Made by a program: the position numbers and the translations under genes
Shown here: positions 1 to 7,123 of the stretch, piece after piece
How positions within the stretch are numbered: position 1 is the first letter of the stretch
Layout of the letters: the number at the start of each line of letters is the position of its first letter
Notes under the pieces: generated by a model
The model's database searches: none
Seen by the model: only the letters and a program-made list of their open reading frames with translations
What the model was told of the DNA's origin: nothing
NCBI GenBank assembly: GCA_947498355.1
Contig: CANMKA010000030.1
Coordinates: 1-48,060, forward strand
Direction of reading: 5' to 3'
Length of the DNA: 48,060 nt
Source: an uncultured Paraglaciecola sp.
Lineage (GTDB): Bacteria; Pseudomonadota; Gammaproteobacteria; Enterobacterales; Alteromonadaceae

Positions 1-1
1 G

Positions 2-130
2 ACTGAATATAAGAAAAAAGGAATAAAAGTTTCTCCTGAATTTAGAGAAAAAATGATAAAATTAGAAAATGAGCTTGCATCAAAAATTCAGAAAAAAATA
101 AATGAAATGGCTGTCAAAGGGAGTAATTAA
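2..130 (+). CDS. C-terminal end of a polymorphic toxin (partial, runs off left edge)
   Basis: An open frame enters from the left edge and ends at TAA 128-130, giving 42 lysine- and glutamate-rich residues (starting TEYKKKGIKV and ending MAVKGSN). No domain can be named from so short a tail. The call comes from context: the next gene starts 2 bases after the stop and is a SUKH-like immunity protein, and the following modules are toxin plus immunity pairs. The composition is AT-rich, like the immunity gene and unlike the chromosomal core further right. It could instead be the end of any small gene that precedes an immunity gene. Confidence 0.5.
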   Translation, partial: TEYKKKGIKVSPEFREKMIKLENELASKIQKKINEMAVKGSN

Positions 131-132
131 CA

Positions 133-813
133 ATGGAAAATATTCTTCTTGATTTTTTAAGTGATTATGTAGAGGAACCTAAGGTAGTTTCATATTGTGA
201 TTTGGGAAGCATTGAAAAACAAAAAATCCCACAAACATGGTTGAATATCCTTTCTGACGAAAAAAGAAAGATAGAAAAACTCAAAAAACAGTGGGCAACT
301 TTTGAAGGTGTCCTCAGCTTAGTTTACGAGTACATTTGCGATAATCTAATCTCGTTAGATTTAGTATTTTTCAACGATAGATATCATCTCGTCTATGGCT
401 TAAAGTCTGAATACGAAGAAGAAGTTCTTTACTATCAAGCCTCAAATCCTAAAGATATTCAAGATACTGATTACCTTAAACTTCTCCCAGAAAAATTAAA
501 GCAATTTTATCTATTTCAAGACGGCTGGGTATATTTGGCATCAGGAACTATGGGAATTATGCCTATAGAGGAAATATTCCGTTTAAGCGAATATGATTGG
601 GAAATCGAAGAAAGTAATGAATTCGACTCATTGACTGTTAATTTGGAAAGTAGCATTGCTATTTTTTCAAATGGTATGGGAGGATACATTTCTTTTGATG
701 AACGAATGGGTGAATTAAAGTCAATGATTTGGTGGGCGACAGAATTTCCTACATTTAATATTGAATTTTGGCCCACCTTAGATACATGGATAAGATTAGG
801 ATTCGACGACTAG
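133..813 (+). CDS. SUKH-like (SMI1/KNR4-type) immunity protein
   Basis: 226 residues, acidic, no signal peptide or membrane segment, so a cytoplasmic protein. The second half has the feel of the SUKH superfamily: a LPEKLKQFYLFQDGW segment, then SIAIFSNGMGGYISFDE (about residues 174-190), the strand pair that usually carries the conserved aromatic/glycine core. SUKH proteins are the commonest immunity proteins of polymorphic toxins and bind their cognate toxin domain directly. It starts 2 bases after the preceding toxin tail, so the pair is translationally coupled. The base composition is distinctly AT-rich, which fits a transferred module. The family assignment is by eye and only moderately sure; the immunity role is inferred from position. 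Confidence 0.6.
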   Translation: MENILLDFLSDYVEEPKVVSYCDLGSIEKQKIPQTWLNILSDEKRKIEKLKKQWATFEGVLSLVYEYICDNLISLDLVFFNDRYHLVYGLKSEYEEEVLYYQASNPKDIQDTDYLKLLPEKLKQFYLFQDGWVYLASGTMGIMPIEEIFRLSEYDWEIEESNEFDSLTVNLESSIAIFSNGMGGYISFDERMGELKSMIWWATEFPTFNIEFWPTLDTWIRLGFDD

Positions 814-1025
814 AAGAACAACATTAAAAATAATGGTAGCAATTATAGACGCTCATATAACTTTGAATTACTTCACTATTTAGCACTAAATGAAAAATCA
901 GCTGACATTTCATCATAACCAGTCATCACAAACTAAACTAATCGCTGTATTAATCGAGTAATAATCACGTTAGTTGATTAACCATAAAACGGCTCTTTAA
1001 TAAATAAAAAATGAAATTCAAATCT

Positions 1026-1055
1026 GTCAGTTGACGCACGTTAGCTGGCATTTTT
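1026..1055 (+). terminator. Rho-independent terminator closing the first toxin/immunity module
   Basis: Bases 1026-1036 pair with 1039-1049 over 11 bp (three are G-U), with a two-base CA loop in the written form, followed by ATTTTT. It lies about 210 bases past the first immunity gene. Bases 814-1025 before it show no credible gene. The right arm and T-run are also the start of the 250-bp repeat, whose second copy lacks the left arm. Confidence 0.6.
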
Positions 1056-1290
1056 ATTCGGCATCTAAAAAAGCACACTAAAAAACAACCAGCCAGATTG
1101 TGGCGGCACCATCATCTCGATGATTCCAGTAGTCGACGCTTTCTCCTTAACGAAAGTGGATTGCCGTGACGTCTGCGCCAATGTGATGCTACTCACAGAT
1201 GATGAGGAAACTAACGACACAGCAGGTTGGATTGCCTTAGCCTTAACTGGCATTGGCTTTATTCCTGTATTTGGCTCTGCGATTAAAGGT
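1041..1290 (+). repeat. Toxin-module repeat, copy 1 (~250 bp direct repeat)
   Basis: Nearly identical to 2852-3102, offset by 1812 bases. It runs from the right arm of a terminator, through about 70 bases without a start codon, into the first 57 codons of the toxin cassette (ending AIKG). Only a few substitutions and one inserted T separate the copies. The similarity stops abruptly at base 1290, exactly where the toxin-specific part begins, as expected for a recombination module in polymorphic toxins. Confidence 0.9.
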
Positions 1291-2334
1291 GTGGGTAAAG
1301 TGGTGGTTAAACATGCCAAACATGCCAAACATGCCAAACATGCCATCGAGCCCGCCCTTGCCGTGTTACGCAAAATCGGCAAAGGCGATCCTGTTAAATA
1401 CCTTAGAAACATCAATTGGGCCGACATCACCCAACACGCGACTGACTTAATCACCGAAAAAGTGATTGGCATTAAAGATGCGCTACAAAGTGTTACCAGT
1501 AATTTTGCCACCAGAATATTACTCAGCGATGAAGCTATCGTCAGCATCAACAAACATGCCGATAGCCTAGATGAAATATTACCCAAGATAGAGCAAGGCG
1601 TAAGACAAGGGGTAGAACAGGTTAATCAACGCCTTAACAAAGCACTAGATGAATACACGGGTGAGATACCACATGTAGGCAAAACCGGTGATGTGAAAAA
1701 AGTAAAAGCCGATGAGCTAGATGCACCTAAAGGCAATGACTTAAAAGGGGCATCATCAAAGCTTTACCCTAATGCTAAGTCAATAGAACTAGACTCAAAA
1801 GGAAGGTTTCGAGATAAAAGCGGTCAACTTCGAATGAATGCAGGTCCTAACGCTCCTGACTTCCAGAAGTGGAAAACGAATGGTGGTACGGTTAAATATG
1901 ATGAGGTAAGCGATACTATTATATATGGAAAACCTAATATGGAGACATCTACGTTAGGAATAGTTGACGTAGAAATAGCTTACAAATCAGGGCCTCCTGA
2001 TGGTAGTCGTTATCCAGATTTTAGTCCTCACTCAATTGCAGACGTCAAAATTGAAAATATGACAGGTTTAAAAGAGCGATTCATCGATCTTCCTGAAGCT
2101 GGAGATTTTTCTAAAGCATGGGAACAAATGTCTCAGGCTAAGGGGGATAAATACATTGAACAAACATTTGGTATTAAGAGACGAGTAAAAGGCAGTAGAA
2201 TAGATGAATGGCCTGATAAATCACCAATTGATTATACTTGGCATCACCATGGAGACCAGTCTTCGATGCTATTAATTGATCAAGATATTCACGATATATT
2301 TACTCATAAAGGTGGGGCTTCAGCGTCCCGTTAA
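1120..2334 (+). CDS. Orphan toxin cassette with C-terminal WHH/HNH-type nuclease domain
   Basis: 404 residues from the first ATG. Residues 1-57 are the shared repeat-encoded segment, with a hydrophobic stretch (WIALALTGIGFIPVFGSAIK) common in the pre-toxin part of secreted effectors. Residues 58-200 are helical and contain KHA repeats. The C-terminus holds YTWHHHGDQSSM, then DIHDIFTHKGG, the pattern of the WHH toxin domain of the HNH/endonuclease VII superfamily, so it probably cleaves DNA in the target cell. An SMI1/KNR4 immunity gene starts 10 bases downstream. There is no Shine-Dalgarno before ATG 1120, and the frame stays open upstream (KNNQPDCGGTIIS) to a TAA with no start codon. I infer a displaced C-terminal tip rather than a normally expressed gene. 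The nuclease call is fairly firm; expression is doubtful. Confidence 0.75.
   Translation: MIPVVDAFSLTKVDCRDVCANVMLLTDDEETNDTAGWIALALTGIGFIPVFGSAIKGVGKVVVKHAKHAKHAKHAIEPALAVLRKIGKGDPVKYLRNINWADITQHATDLITEKVIGIKDALQSVTSNFATRILLSDEAIVSINKHADSLDEILPKIEQGVRQGVEQVNQRLNKALDEYTGEIPHVGKTGDVKKVKADELDAPKGNDLKGASSKLYPNAKSIELDSKGRFRDKSGQLRMNAGPNAPDFQKWKTNGGTVKYDEVSDTIIYGKPNMETSTLGIVDVEIAYKSGPPDGSRYPDFSPHSIADVKIENMTGLKERFIDLPEAGDFSKAWEQMSQAKGDKYIEQTFGIKRRVKGSRIDEWPDKSPIDYTWHHHGDQSSMLLIDQDIHDIFTHKGGASASR
1309..1344 (+). repeat. Four tandem 9-bp repeats inside the toxin cassette
   Basis: AAACATGCC occurs four times in a row, encoding KHA-KHA-KHA-KHA at about residues 64-75. Copy number changes would keep the frame and only change linker length just after the shared repeat. 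The unit is absent from the second repeat copy because that copy diverges just before this point. Confidence 0.9.
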
Positions 2335-2343
2335 GGAAAAATT

Positions 2344-2823
2344 ATGATAAAAACAATGACATTATCAGAAAAAACACTAACGGCTAAAGATATAAAGGAA
2401 GCTGAAGCAAAGTTAAATTTAATTTTTCCAACTTCTTATAAAAATTTCTTACTCAAATTTAACGGTGGAAGCCCAGAAGAGTGTGCCGTTGATTTTGACG
2501 GCAATAAACTTAAGATTCAAGGTGACGATATCAAGTGCTTTTTTAATATTGGTGGAAAAAAAACATACGATGTTGTGCATAAGAGTCTATCAAAAGACTT
2601 TATATTACCTGATGGAGTCATTTTTATAGCAAGCACACATACAAGTAACTTTTTCCTGCTATCGTTGCGAAGCGACTCTTACGGTGAAATATTTTATAAA
2701 GATCATGAGTTTGAAGACACTTCACCTTTTATACCTAAGGAAAGTGTATTACCCGAAAGTATTGTAAAAGTTGCCAATAGCTTTGAAGAATTTATTGCCA
2801 GCCTTTATGATCCAGATGAATGA
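2344..2823 (+). CDS. SMI1/KNR4 (SUKH) family immunity protein
   Basis: 159 residues, acidic and soluble. The N-terminal half is a recognisable SUKH domain: helix ITxAEAKLNLIFPTSYKNFL-like, then KFNGGSPEE (about residues 38-46), which is the classic family start (LP..Y..FL...NGG). The end (FEEFIASLYDPDE) is also typical. A good AAGG ribosome binding site sits before ATG 2344, and the gene begins 10 bases after the nuclease toxin. It should bind and neutralise that WHH nuclease in the cytoplasm. Unlike the toxin cassette it has a proper ribosome binding site, so it may be made even if the toxin tip is silent, protecting against related kin that carry the same toxin. Confidence 0.85.
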   Translation: MIKTMTLSEKTLTAKDIKEAEAKLNLIFPTSYKNFLLKFNGGSPEECAVDFDGNKLKIQGDDIKCFFNIGGKKTYDVVHKSLSKDFILPDGVIFIASTHTSNFFLLSLRSDSYGEIFYKDHEFEDTSPFIPKESVLPESIVKVANSFEEFIASLYDPDE

Positions 2824-2851
2824 TTTCAAATTTAATTCTTAAAAGTGTAAA

Positions 2852-3102
2852 TTAGCTGGAATTTTTTATTCGGCATCTAAAAAAGCACACTAAAAAACAA
2901 CCAGCCAGATTGTGGCGGCACCATCATCTCGATGATTCCAGTGGTCGACGCTTTCTCCTTAACGAAAGTGGATTGCCGCGACGTCTGCGCCAATGTGATG
3001 CTACTCACAGATGATGAGGAAACTAACGACGCAGCAGGTTGGATTGCCTTAGCCTTAACTGGCATTGGCTTTATTCCTGTATTTGGCTCTGCGATTAAAG
3101 GT
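2852..3102 (+). repeat. Toxin-module repeat, copy 2
   Basis: Second copy of the 250-bp repeat at 1041-1290, including the non-start-codon leader and the first 57 codons of the toxin frame. It begins inside the right arm of the terminator seen at 1026-1055 but has lost the left arm, so the hairpin cannot form here. Divergence resumes abruptly at 3103. Confidence 0.9.
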
Positions 3103-3194
3103 TATATAGTCTCGAGCCGACTGGTAAATTTAATATTGAGTTTGATTGGGACCAGGAGCTGGCTGACGAAATTGAGCGTCTAAATAATGAGTGA
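2932..3194 (+). pseudogene. Decayed toxin module: repeat leader joined to the 3' end of an immunity-like gene
   Basis: The repeat-encoded 57 residues continue for 26 unrelated residues and stop at TAA 3181-3183. A different frame over 3105-3194 reads as a more protein-like tail: YSLEPTGKFNIEFDWD, then an acidic helix and NNE before TGA 3192-3194. That tail resembles the C-terminal strand and helix of small immunity proteins (YezG/DUF600-like is my best guess, unconfirmed). The simplest reading is that deletion removed the toxin tip and most of its immunity gene, joining the leader to the immunity 3' end out of frame. Neither piece looks functional. Confidence 0.7.
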
Positions 3195-3214
3195 CGCATA
3201 CCAATAGGCAAGTG

Positions 3215-3913
3215 ATGAACAAAAAATTTGAATTAGATGAAGCTTTTGAAAGTTTTCTTGATGATTTTTATAATTACGAAGGGTTTGGTCCCGCAATTAA
3301 AAGCGCACAACCTAATCAACAGGTTATTGACAAGTACCACAGAAAGCTTCCTGATAGGCTTTTAGAATATTGGCAAGAATATGGATTTTGCGGATGGGGT
3401 GAGGGCATATTTTGGACGGTTAATCCAGATGACTATGAGGATATTTTACAAACATGGCTTGAAGGGACGCCACTTATTGATCAAGACCAATACTATGTCA
3501 TCGGCCGCAGCGCATTTGGTAAATTGTTTGTTTGGGGTGAGAAGTCTGGCCAAAGTATAAAAATAATTAGCCCTTACGGAATGATTTTCCCTACTGACGA
3601 ATCGGAAGATTTGAAAAATGACGGTGCCGACAAAACTCTAGATTATTACTATATGAACCGCGATAAAGAAGAAATGGATATAGATGATCCTGAAGACAAT
3701 CCACTTTTTAAACGTGCACTAGAAAAACTAGGCCCACTTGAAGCCGATGAAATGTATGGTTTTGTACCCGCACTAGCCTTAGGTGGCACCCCAAAACTTG
3801 AAAACCTGCAAATAGTTAAAGCGACTGAGCACCTTGCGTTTTTAGCAGACCTAGGTGAAAAGCAAGTTATGGCTGACATCGTTGCTTTGTCTAATTCACT
3901 GCACCAAAACTAA
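3215..3913 (+). CDS. GAD-like / DUF1851 protein, T6SS immunity protein Tdi1-type
   Basis: 232 residues. An N-terminal GAD-like domain (PDRLLEYWQEYGFCGWGEGIFWTVNP, quoted in two parts as PDRLLEYWQEYGFCGWGEG and IFWTVNP, about residues 46-75) is followed by the DUF1851-type second half (FGKLFVWGEKSG, then GFVPALALGG and HLAFLADLGEK near the end). This two-domain layout is that of Tdi1, the immunity protein to the Tde1 DNase of type VI secretion. No cognate toxin stands beside it, so it is an orphan. ATG 3215 was chosen over GTG 3191 because the earlier codons overlap the remnant tail. A strong terminator follows at 4006. It is good evidence that the array belongs to a type VI effector. Confidence 0.82.
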   Translation: MNKKFELDEAFESFLDDFYNYEGFGPAIKSAQPNQQVIDKYHRKLPDRLLEYWQEYGFCGWGEGIFWTVNPDDYEDILQTWLEGTPLIDQDQYYVIGRSAFGKLFVWGEKSGQSIKIISPYGMIFPTDESEDLKNDGADKTLDYYYMNRDKEEMDIDDPEDNPLFKRALEKLGPLEADEMYGFVPALALGGTPKLENLQIVKATEHLAFLADLGEKQVMADIVALSNSLHQN

Positions 3914-4005
3914 AAAGGAAATACCTTGTATCTAGTGGCAGAAAAACACTAGACCAGCATTTATCAAAGCTCCCCCCGCTCTATAACAATTAGACAAGGA
4001 TGTCT

Positions 4006-4037
4006 AAACCAGCCAACAAAAACAGGTTGGCTGGTTT
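4006..4037 (+). terminator. Rho-independent terminator after the Tdi1-like gene
   Basis: Bases 4006-4017 and 4026-4037 form a 12-bp perfect stem (AAACCAGCCAAC) with an 8-base A-rich loop. The T-run is short (TTTATC), and the stem begins with AAA and ends with TTT, so it can act on both strands. It closes the toxin/immunity array. Confidence 0.75.
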
Positions 4038-4118
4038 ATCTTCCTATTAATATCACTCTCATTTTTACTGTTAACTAAATGGGCTGCGTGAACAACGCGT
4101 GATCCGCATTGGCAAGCC

Positions 4119-4253
4119 TACATAATTGGTTTTGACATGAACCAAGCCCAGCCTGCTGTGGTCAACAGCAGCAATGCTTCGCAAAACCGCATACTATCTC
4201 GCTCGGGCCACGAACTGCGCTTTGACGATAATGAAAACACAGCCACTGCTGCC
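4119..4253 (+). pseudogene. vgrG-like fragment fused in frame to the ABC exporter's upstream region
   Basis: The frame open from 4092 reads AYIIGFDMNQAQPAVVNSSN and then NRILSRSGHELRFDDNENTA. The RSGHELRFDD motif after an asparagine/alanine-rich linker is typical of the junction between the OB-fold and gp5-like repeats of VgrG spike proteins. Only about 45 residues remain, so this is a remnant, not a gene. It ends before a hydrophobic stretch that leads to the probable start of the ABC transporter. The assignment is by motif memory, moderately sure. Confidence 0.5.
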
Positions 4254-4343
4254 AATTACCTTAGCTTTCAGTTTTTTCGTGACATTTCTCTAATATATCT
4301 TATGGTTGTCGCAATTTTACTAGTTAATGAAAAAGATGTACTC

Positions 4344-6137
4344 ATGCGACCCAATCGATTTCCTATAGATGCTGACGCCCCGATAAATTGGCGAATATTC
4401 TATCAAGTTTGGCCTTACCTCACCGAGTTTAAAGGGCGAATATTGTTAGCCATGATATGCTTAATCGCCGCAAAATTAGCCAGCATATACTTACCCTTCA
4501 TCTTAAAAGATACAGTAGATACTCTAAATGAAAACGGAGCCAACACCCTTGTGTTGGTGCCTTTTGGACTGATTGCAGCTTATGGCGCACTGCGCTTAGC
4601 CAACGTGTTATTTGGAGAGATCAGAGATACTCTGTTTGGACGAGTAACAGAGCGCGCTATGCGTCGCTTAGGTTTAAAAGTATTTAATCATTTACACTCA
4701 CTTGATTTAGATTTCCACCTCAATCGACAAACAGGTGGCTTGTCCCGAGACATAGAGCGTGGAACCAGTGGGATCAGCTTTTTGATGCGGTTTTTGGTGT
4801 TTAACATTGGCCCTACCCTATTCGAAATTACTGCTGTAATAGGTGTATTGTTTTATAACTATGGCCTTAGTTTTGCCTTGATTATTCTTGTTTCTGTCGT
4901 CAGTTATGTCGCTTTTTCGATTAAAGCAACGGATTGGCGAACTCAGTTTGTCAGAGAGGTCAATGCCGCAGACTCCAGCAGCAGCTCAAGGGCAATAGAC
5001 AGCCTACTCAATTACGAAACCGTTAAATATTTCAATAACGAGTCATACGAAGCCAACCGCTACGACACTGACTTAGCTAAATGGGAACAAGCTAGACGTA
5101 AAAATCGCCTTTCACTATTCGCTTTAAACACGGGTCAAGCTTCAGTTATTGCGATTTCGATGACTAGCATGCTGGCCCTTGCCGCCATACAAGTAGCCAA
5201 GGGTGAAATGACAATAGGCGACTTTGTACTGATAAACGCATTTACTATGCAAATATTTATGCCTCTTAATTTTTTGGGTTTTGTCTACCGAGAAATAAGA
5301 GGTGCCTTGGCCAATATTGAAAACTTATTCACCCTGTTAGCCAAAAAAAGCGCGGTATCAGACGCTTCCTCTAGTCAGCCTTTGAACCTGTCTAACGGAG
5401 AAGTGAGATTTGAGCAAGTCAGTTTTGCCTACACAGACACACGGCCCATTATACAATCCCTATCATTCTCAATTGGCCCAGGACAAAAAGTCGCAGTAGT
5501 GGGTGAAAGTGGTGCAGGTAAGTCCACCTTGGTTAAGTTGCTGTTTAGATTTTATGATCCTAGTAATGGCGTTGTCAGCATAGACGGTCAAAATATCAAA
5601 ACCGCCACCCTTGATTCAGTCAGGCAGAAAATAGGCGTAGTGCCCCAAGATACGGTACTCTTTAATGACTCAATCTACGAAAATATTAGATATGGCCGAC
5701 CAGAGGCGAGTGACGAAGAGGTCGACCGCGCCATAGATATGGCCCACTTGCGTACATTTATCCAGTCATTGCCAGAGAAACAAAACACCCGAGTTGGCGA
5801 GCGAGGGCTAAAATTGTCCGGTGGCGAGAAACAGCGAGTAGCCATTGCAAGAACGATATTAAAACGACCTAAAATCTTAATTTTTGACGAAGCAACATCC
5901 TCACTCGATAGTCAATCAGAGCAGCTTATTTTGCAGGCAATTCGCCAAGTTTCGAAAGGCCACACCAGTTTAGTTATTGCCCATCGCCTTTCAACAATAA
6001 TCGATGCAGACAAAATCATTGTGCTGGGACAGGGACAGATAGTGCAGCAAGGCCACCACAAGCAGCTAGTTAGTCAACCGGGTGCCTATCAAGACTTGTG
6101 GAATGCACAACACAATGGGAAGCAAGATGGACAATAA
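4344..6137 (+). CDS. Atm1/HMT1-type ABC exporter (fused permease and ATPase)
   Basis: 597 residues from ATG 4344 (MRPNRFPID), the usual start region for this family. An open frame reaches back to ATG 4137 but that extension contains a vgrG-like fragment. Residues about 20-320 form a six-helix transmembrane domain with the Atm1-like TLFGRVTERAMRRL and TGGLSRDIERG segments. The ATPase domain follows: Walker A GESGAGKST (about 387-395), Q-loop VVPQDTVLF, signature LSGGEKQRVAIAR (from 491), Walker B ILIFDEATSSLD and the H-loop IAHRLSTI. Mitochondrial and bacterial Atm1 proteins export glutathione-linked sulfur or metal conjugates, as a homodimer in the inner membrane. The exact substrate here is unknown. 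It overlaps the next small gene by 11 bases. Confidence 0.88.
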   Translation: MRPNRFPIDADAPINWRIFYQVWPYLTEFKGRILLAMICLIAAKLASIYLPFILKDTVDTLNENGANTLVLVPFGLIAAYGALRLANVLFGEIRDTLFGRVTERAMRRLGLKVFNHLHSLDLDFHLNRQTGGLSRDIERGTSGISFLMRFLVFNIGPTLFEITAVIGVLFYNYGLSFALIILVSVVSYVAFSIKATDWRTQFVREVNAADSSSSSRAIDSLLNYETVKYFNNESYEANRYDTDLAKWEQARRKNRLSLFALNTGQASVIAISMTSMLALAAIQVAKGEMTIGDFVLINAFTMQIFMPLNFLGFVYREIRGALANIENLFTLLAKKSAVSDASSSQPLNLSNGEVRFEQVSFAYTDTRPIIQSLSFSIGPGQKVAVVGESGAGKSTLVKLLFRFYDPSNGVVSIDGQNIKTATLDSVRQKIGVVPQDTVLFNDSIYENIRYGRPEASDEEVDRAIDMAHLRTFIQSLPEKQNTRVGERGLKLSGGEKQRVAIARTILKRPKILIFDEATSSLDSQSEQLILQAIRQVSKGHTSLVIAHRLSTIIDADKIIVLGQGQIVQQGHHKQLVSQPGAYQDLWNAQHNGKQDGQ

Positions 6138-6342
6138 GCACATGCTTGAAGCAATTAACCAAGTTATGCCCTTTGGTAAATACGCAGGCAGAAAGCTCTT
6201 ACATTTACCCGAACCATACTTAGTTTGGTTTAGTCAAAAAGGGTTTCCTGAGGGGAAATTAGGTCAACAATTAGCATTGATCCATGAGATTAAAGTTAAT
6301 GGCCTCGAAACTATGCTAGAACCTCTGTTAAGCAAAGATTAA
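6127..6342 (+). CDS. DUF3820 family small protein
   Basis: 71 residues from ATG 6127, which has GGGAAG just upstream; the frame could extend to ATG 6082 but this would lie deep inside the ABC gene. The core MPFGKYAGRKLLHLPEPYL, then WFSQKGFPEGKLG, is the DUF3820 signature (FGKY.G..L..LP..YL.W....G.P). One family member was described as a quorum-sensing-regulated virulence factor, but the biochemical role is unknown. It overlaps the end of the ABC exporter by 11 bases, so the two are coupled, and converges on the next gene with a 4-base overlap. Confidence 0.8.
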   Translation: MDNKHMLEAINQVMPFGKYAGRKLLHLPEPYLVWFSQKGFPEGKLGQQLALIHEIKVNGLETMLEPLLSKD

Positions 6343-6677
6343 AGGCGAGCTTTCCAATCGCCATTATGCTCAGCCAAGCAAGCTTGTTCGCTGTCTAAGC
6401 ATACGTTTCGTCTAACATCTTTCAATAAAACCCCAGCTTTTAGCAATTGCTGTTGAATTGTTCGACGCATAGCAACATCTTGTGAGTGGGTGAGCGCCAT
6501 CTGCACCGAATCATTGGTATCAAATACACATGTCACCACTAAGCTACTTGGAAAATTGGCACAATCAGCTGTGTGAGTTAGCCATTCAAATCCGCTAATG
6601 TCTTGTTTAAAAGACTCACAAGCAAGGGTTAATGCCTTAACGACATTATTATCCAATTTTTTAACGGTTTTCTTCAT
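6339..6677 (-). CDS. Conserved hypothetical protein
   Basis: 112 residues, no signal peptide or membrane helix. It has the pattern GFEWLTHTADCANFPSSLVV, then TCVFDTN and a C-terminal LDSEQACLAEHNGDWKARL. I recognise this as a short conserved protein of Alteromonadales and Shewanella/Vibrio relatives, sometimes labelled as a Fis-family regulator without support: no helix-turn-helix is evident to me. The function is unknown. It converges on the DUF3820 gene with 4 bases of overlap and lies 43 bases downstream of ppnP on the same strand, so both may share a transcript. Confidence 0.7.
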   Translation of the reverse strand: MKKTVKKLDNNVVKALTLACESFKQDISGFEWLTHTADCANFPSSLVVTCVFDTNDSVQMALTHSQDVAMRRTIQQQLLKAGVLLKDVRRNVCLDSEQACLAEHNGDWKARL

Positions 6678-6720
6678 TGCTTGAGAGCCTTAACGTTCAC
6701 AATATTGGGTTTACACTCTC

Positions 6721-7002
6721 TTAGCCGTAAGTGCACAAATAAGCAGTTTCTACTTCAACTTTAACCTTAAAGCTTTGATTTGCTTCAACCGTAAAGCTTT
6801 CACCAGCGGCAAAGGTTTGTGATTCAGTCGCCCCAGGCAAAGTCACTGTCAACGCTCCGCTTACCACAGTCATGGTTTCAAATTCACTGGTGCCAAACTC
6901 ATATTCACCTATCGCCATTACGCCAACAGTGGCAGGTAAGGTAGCCGTTTGAAATGCAATTGAGCTAACTTTTCCATCGAAATACTGATTATTTTTAAAC
7001 AT
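6721..7002 (-). CDS. ppnP: Pyrimidine/purine nucleoside phosphorylase PpnP (YaiE, DUF1255)
   Basis: 93 residues, the full length of the family. The sequence [18 protein letters not shown] at the start and [20 protein letters not shown], with [11 protein letters not shown], are the DUF1255 cupin signature. The E. coli homologue (YaiE/PpnP) catalyses phosphorolysis of nucleosides such as uridine, inosine and adenosine to the base and ribose-1-phosphate, in the cytoplasm. The start has AGGAAAAT a few bases upstream on the minus strand. Nothing unusual is seen. Confidence 0.92.
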   Translation of the reverse strand: MFKNNQYFDGKVSSIAFQTATLPATVGVMAIGEYEFGTSEFETMTVVSGALTVTLPGATESQTFAAGESFTVEANQSFKVKVEVETAYLCTYG

Positions 7003-7123
7003 AATTTTCCTATTGATTGATACAAGGTAAAGCGGGACGAGAATTTAGCAAAGGACGTAGAAAAACGAAACAGTTAAAACTGTCTAAGTTATCAAGCTTA
7101 ATCTGTACCTATTGTTAGTCACC

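Noticed and set aside
1309..1344. CRISPR-like array
   Set aside because: Units are 9 bp in tandem with no spacers; it is a coding minisatellite. No CRISPR array or cas gene was seen in the window.
1065..1586. Minus-strand frame of 173 codons opposite the toxin cassette
   Set aside because: Its mirror in the repeat (2877-3065) reflects the repeat itself; no ribosome binding site or family, and the plus frame explains the coding signal.
4137..4343. N-terminal 69 residues as a genuine part of the ABC exporter
   Set aside because: They contain vgrG-like text and lie before the family's usual start; treated as a remnant.
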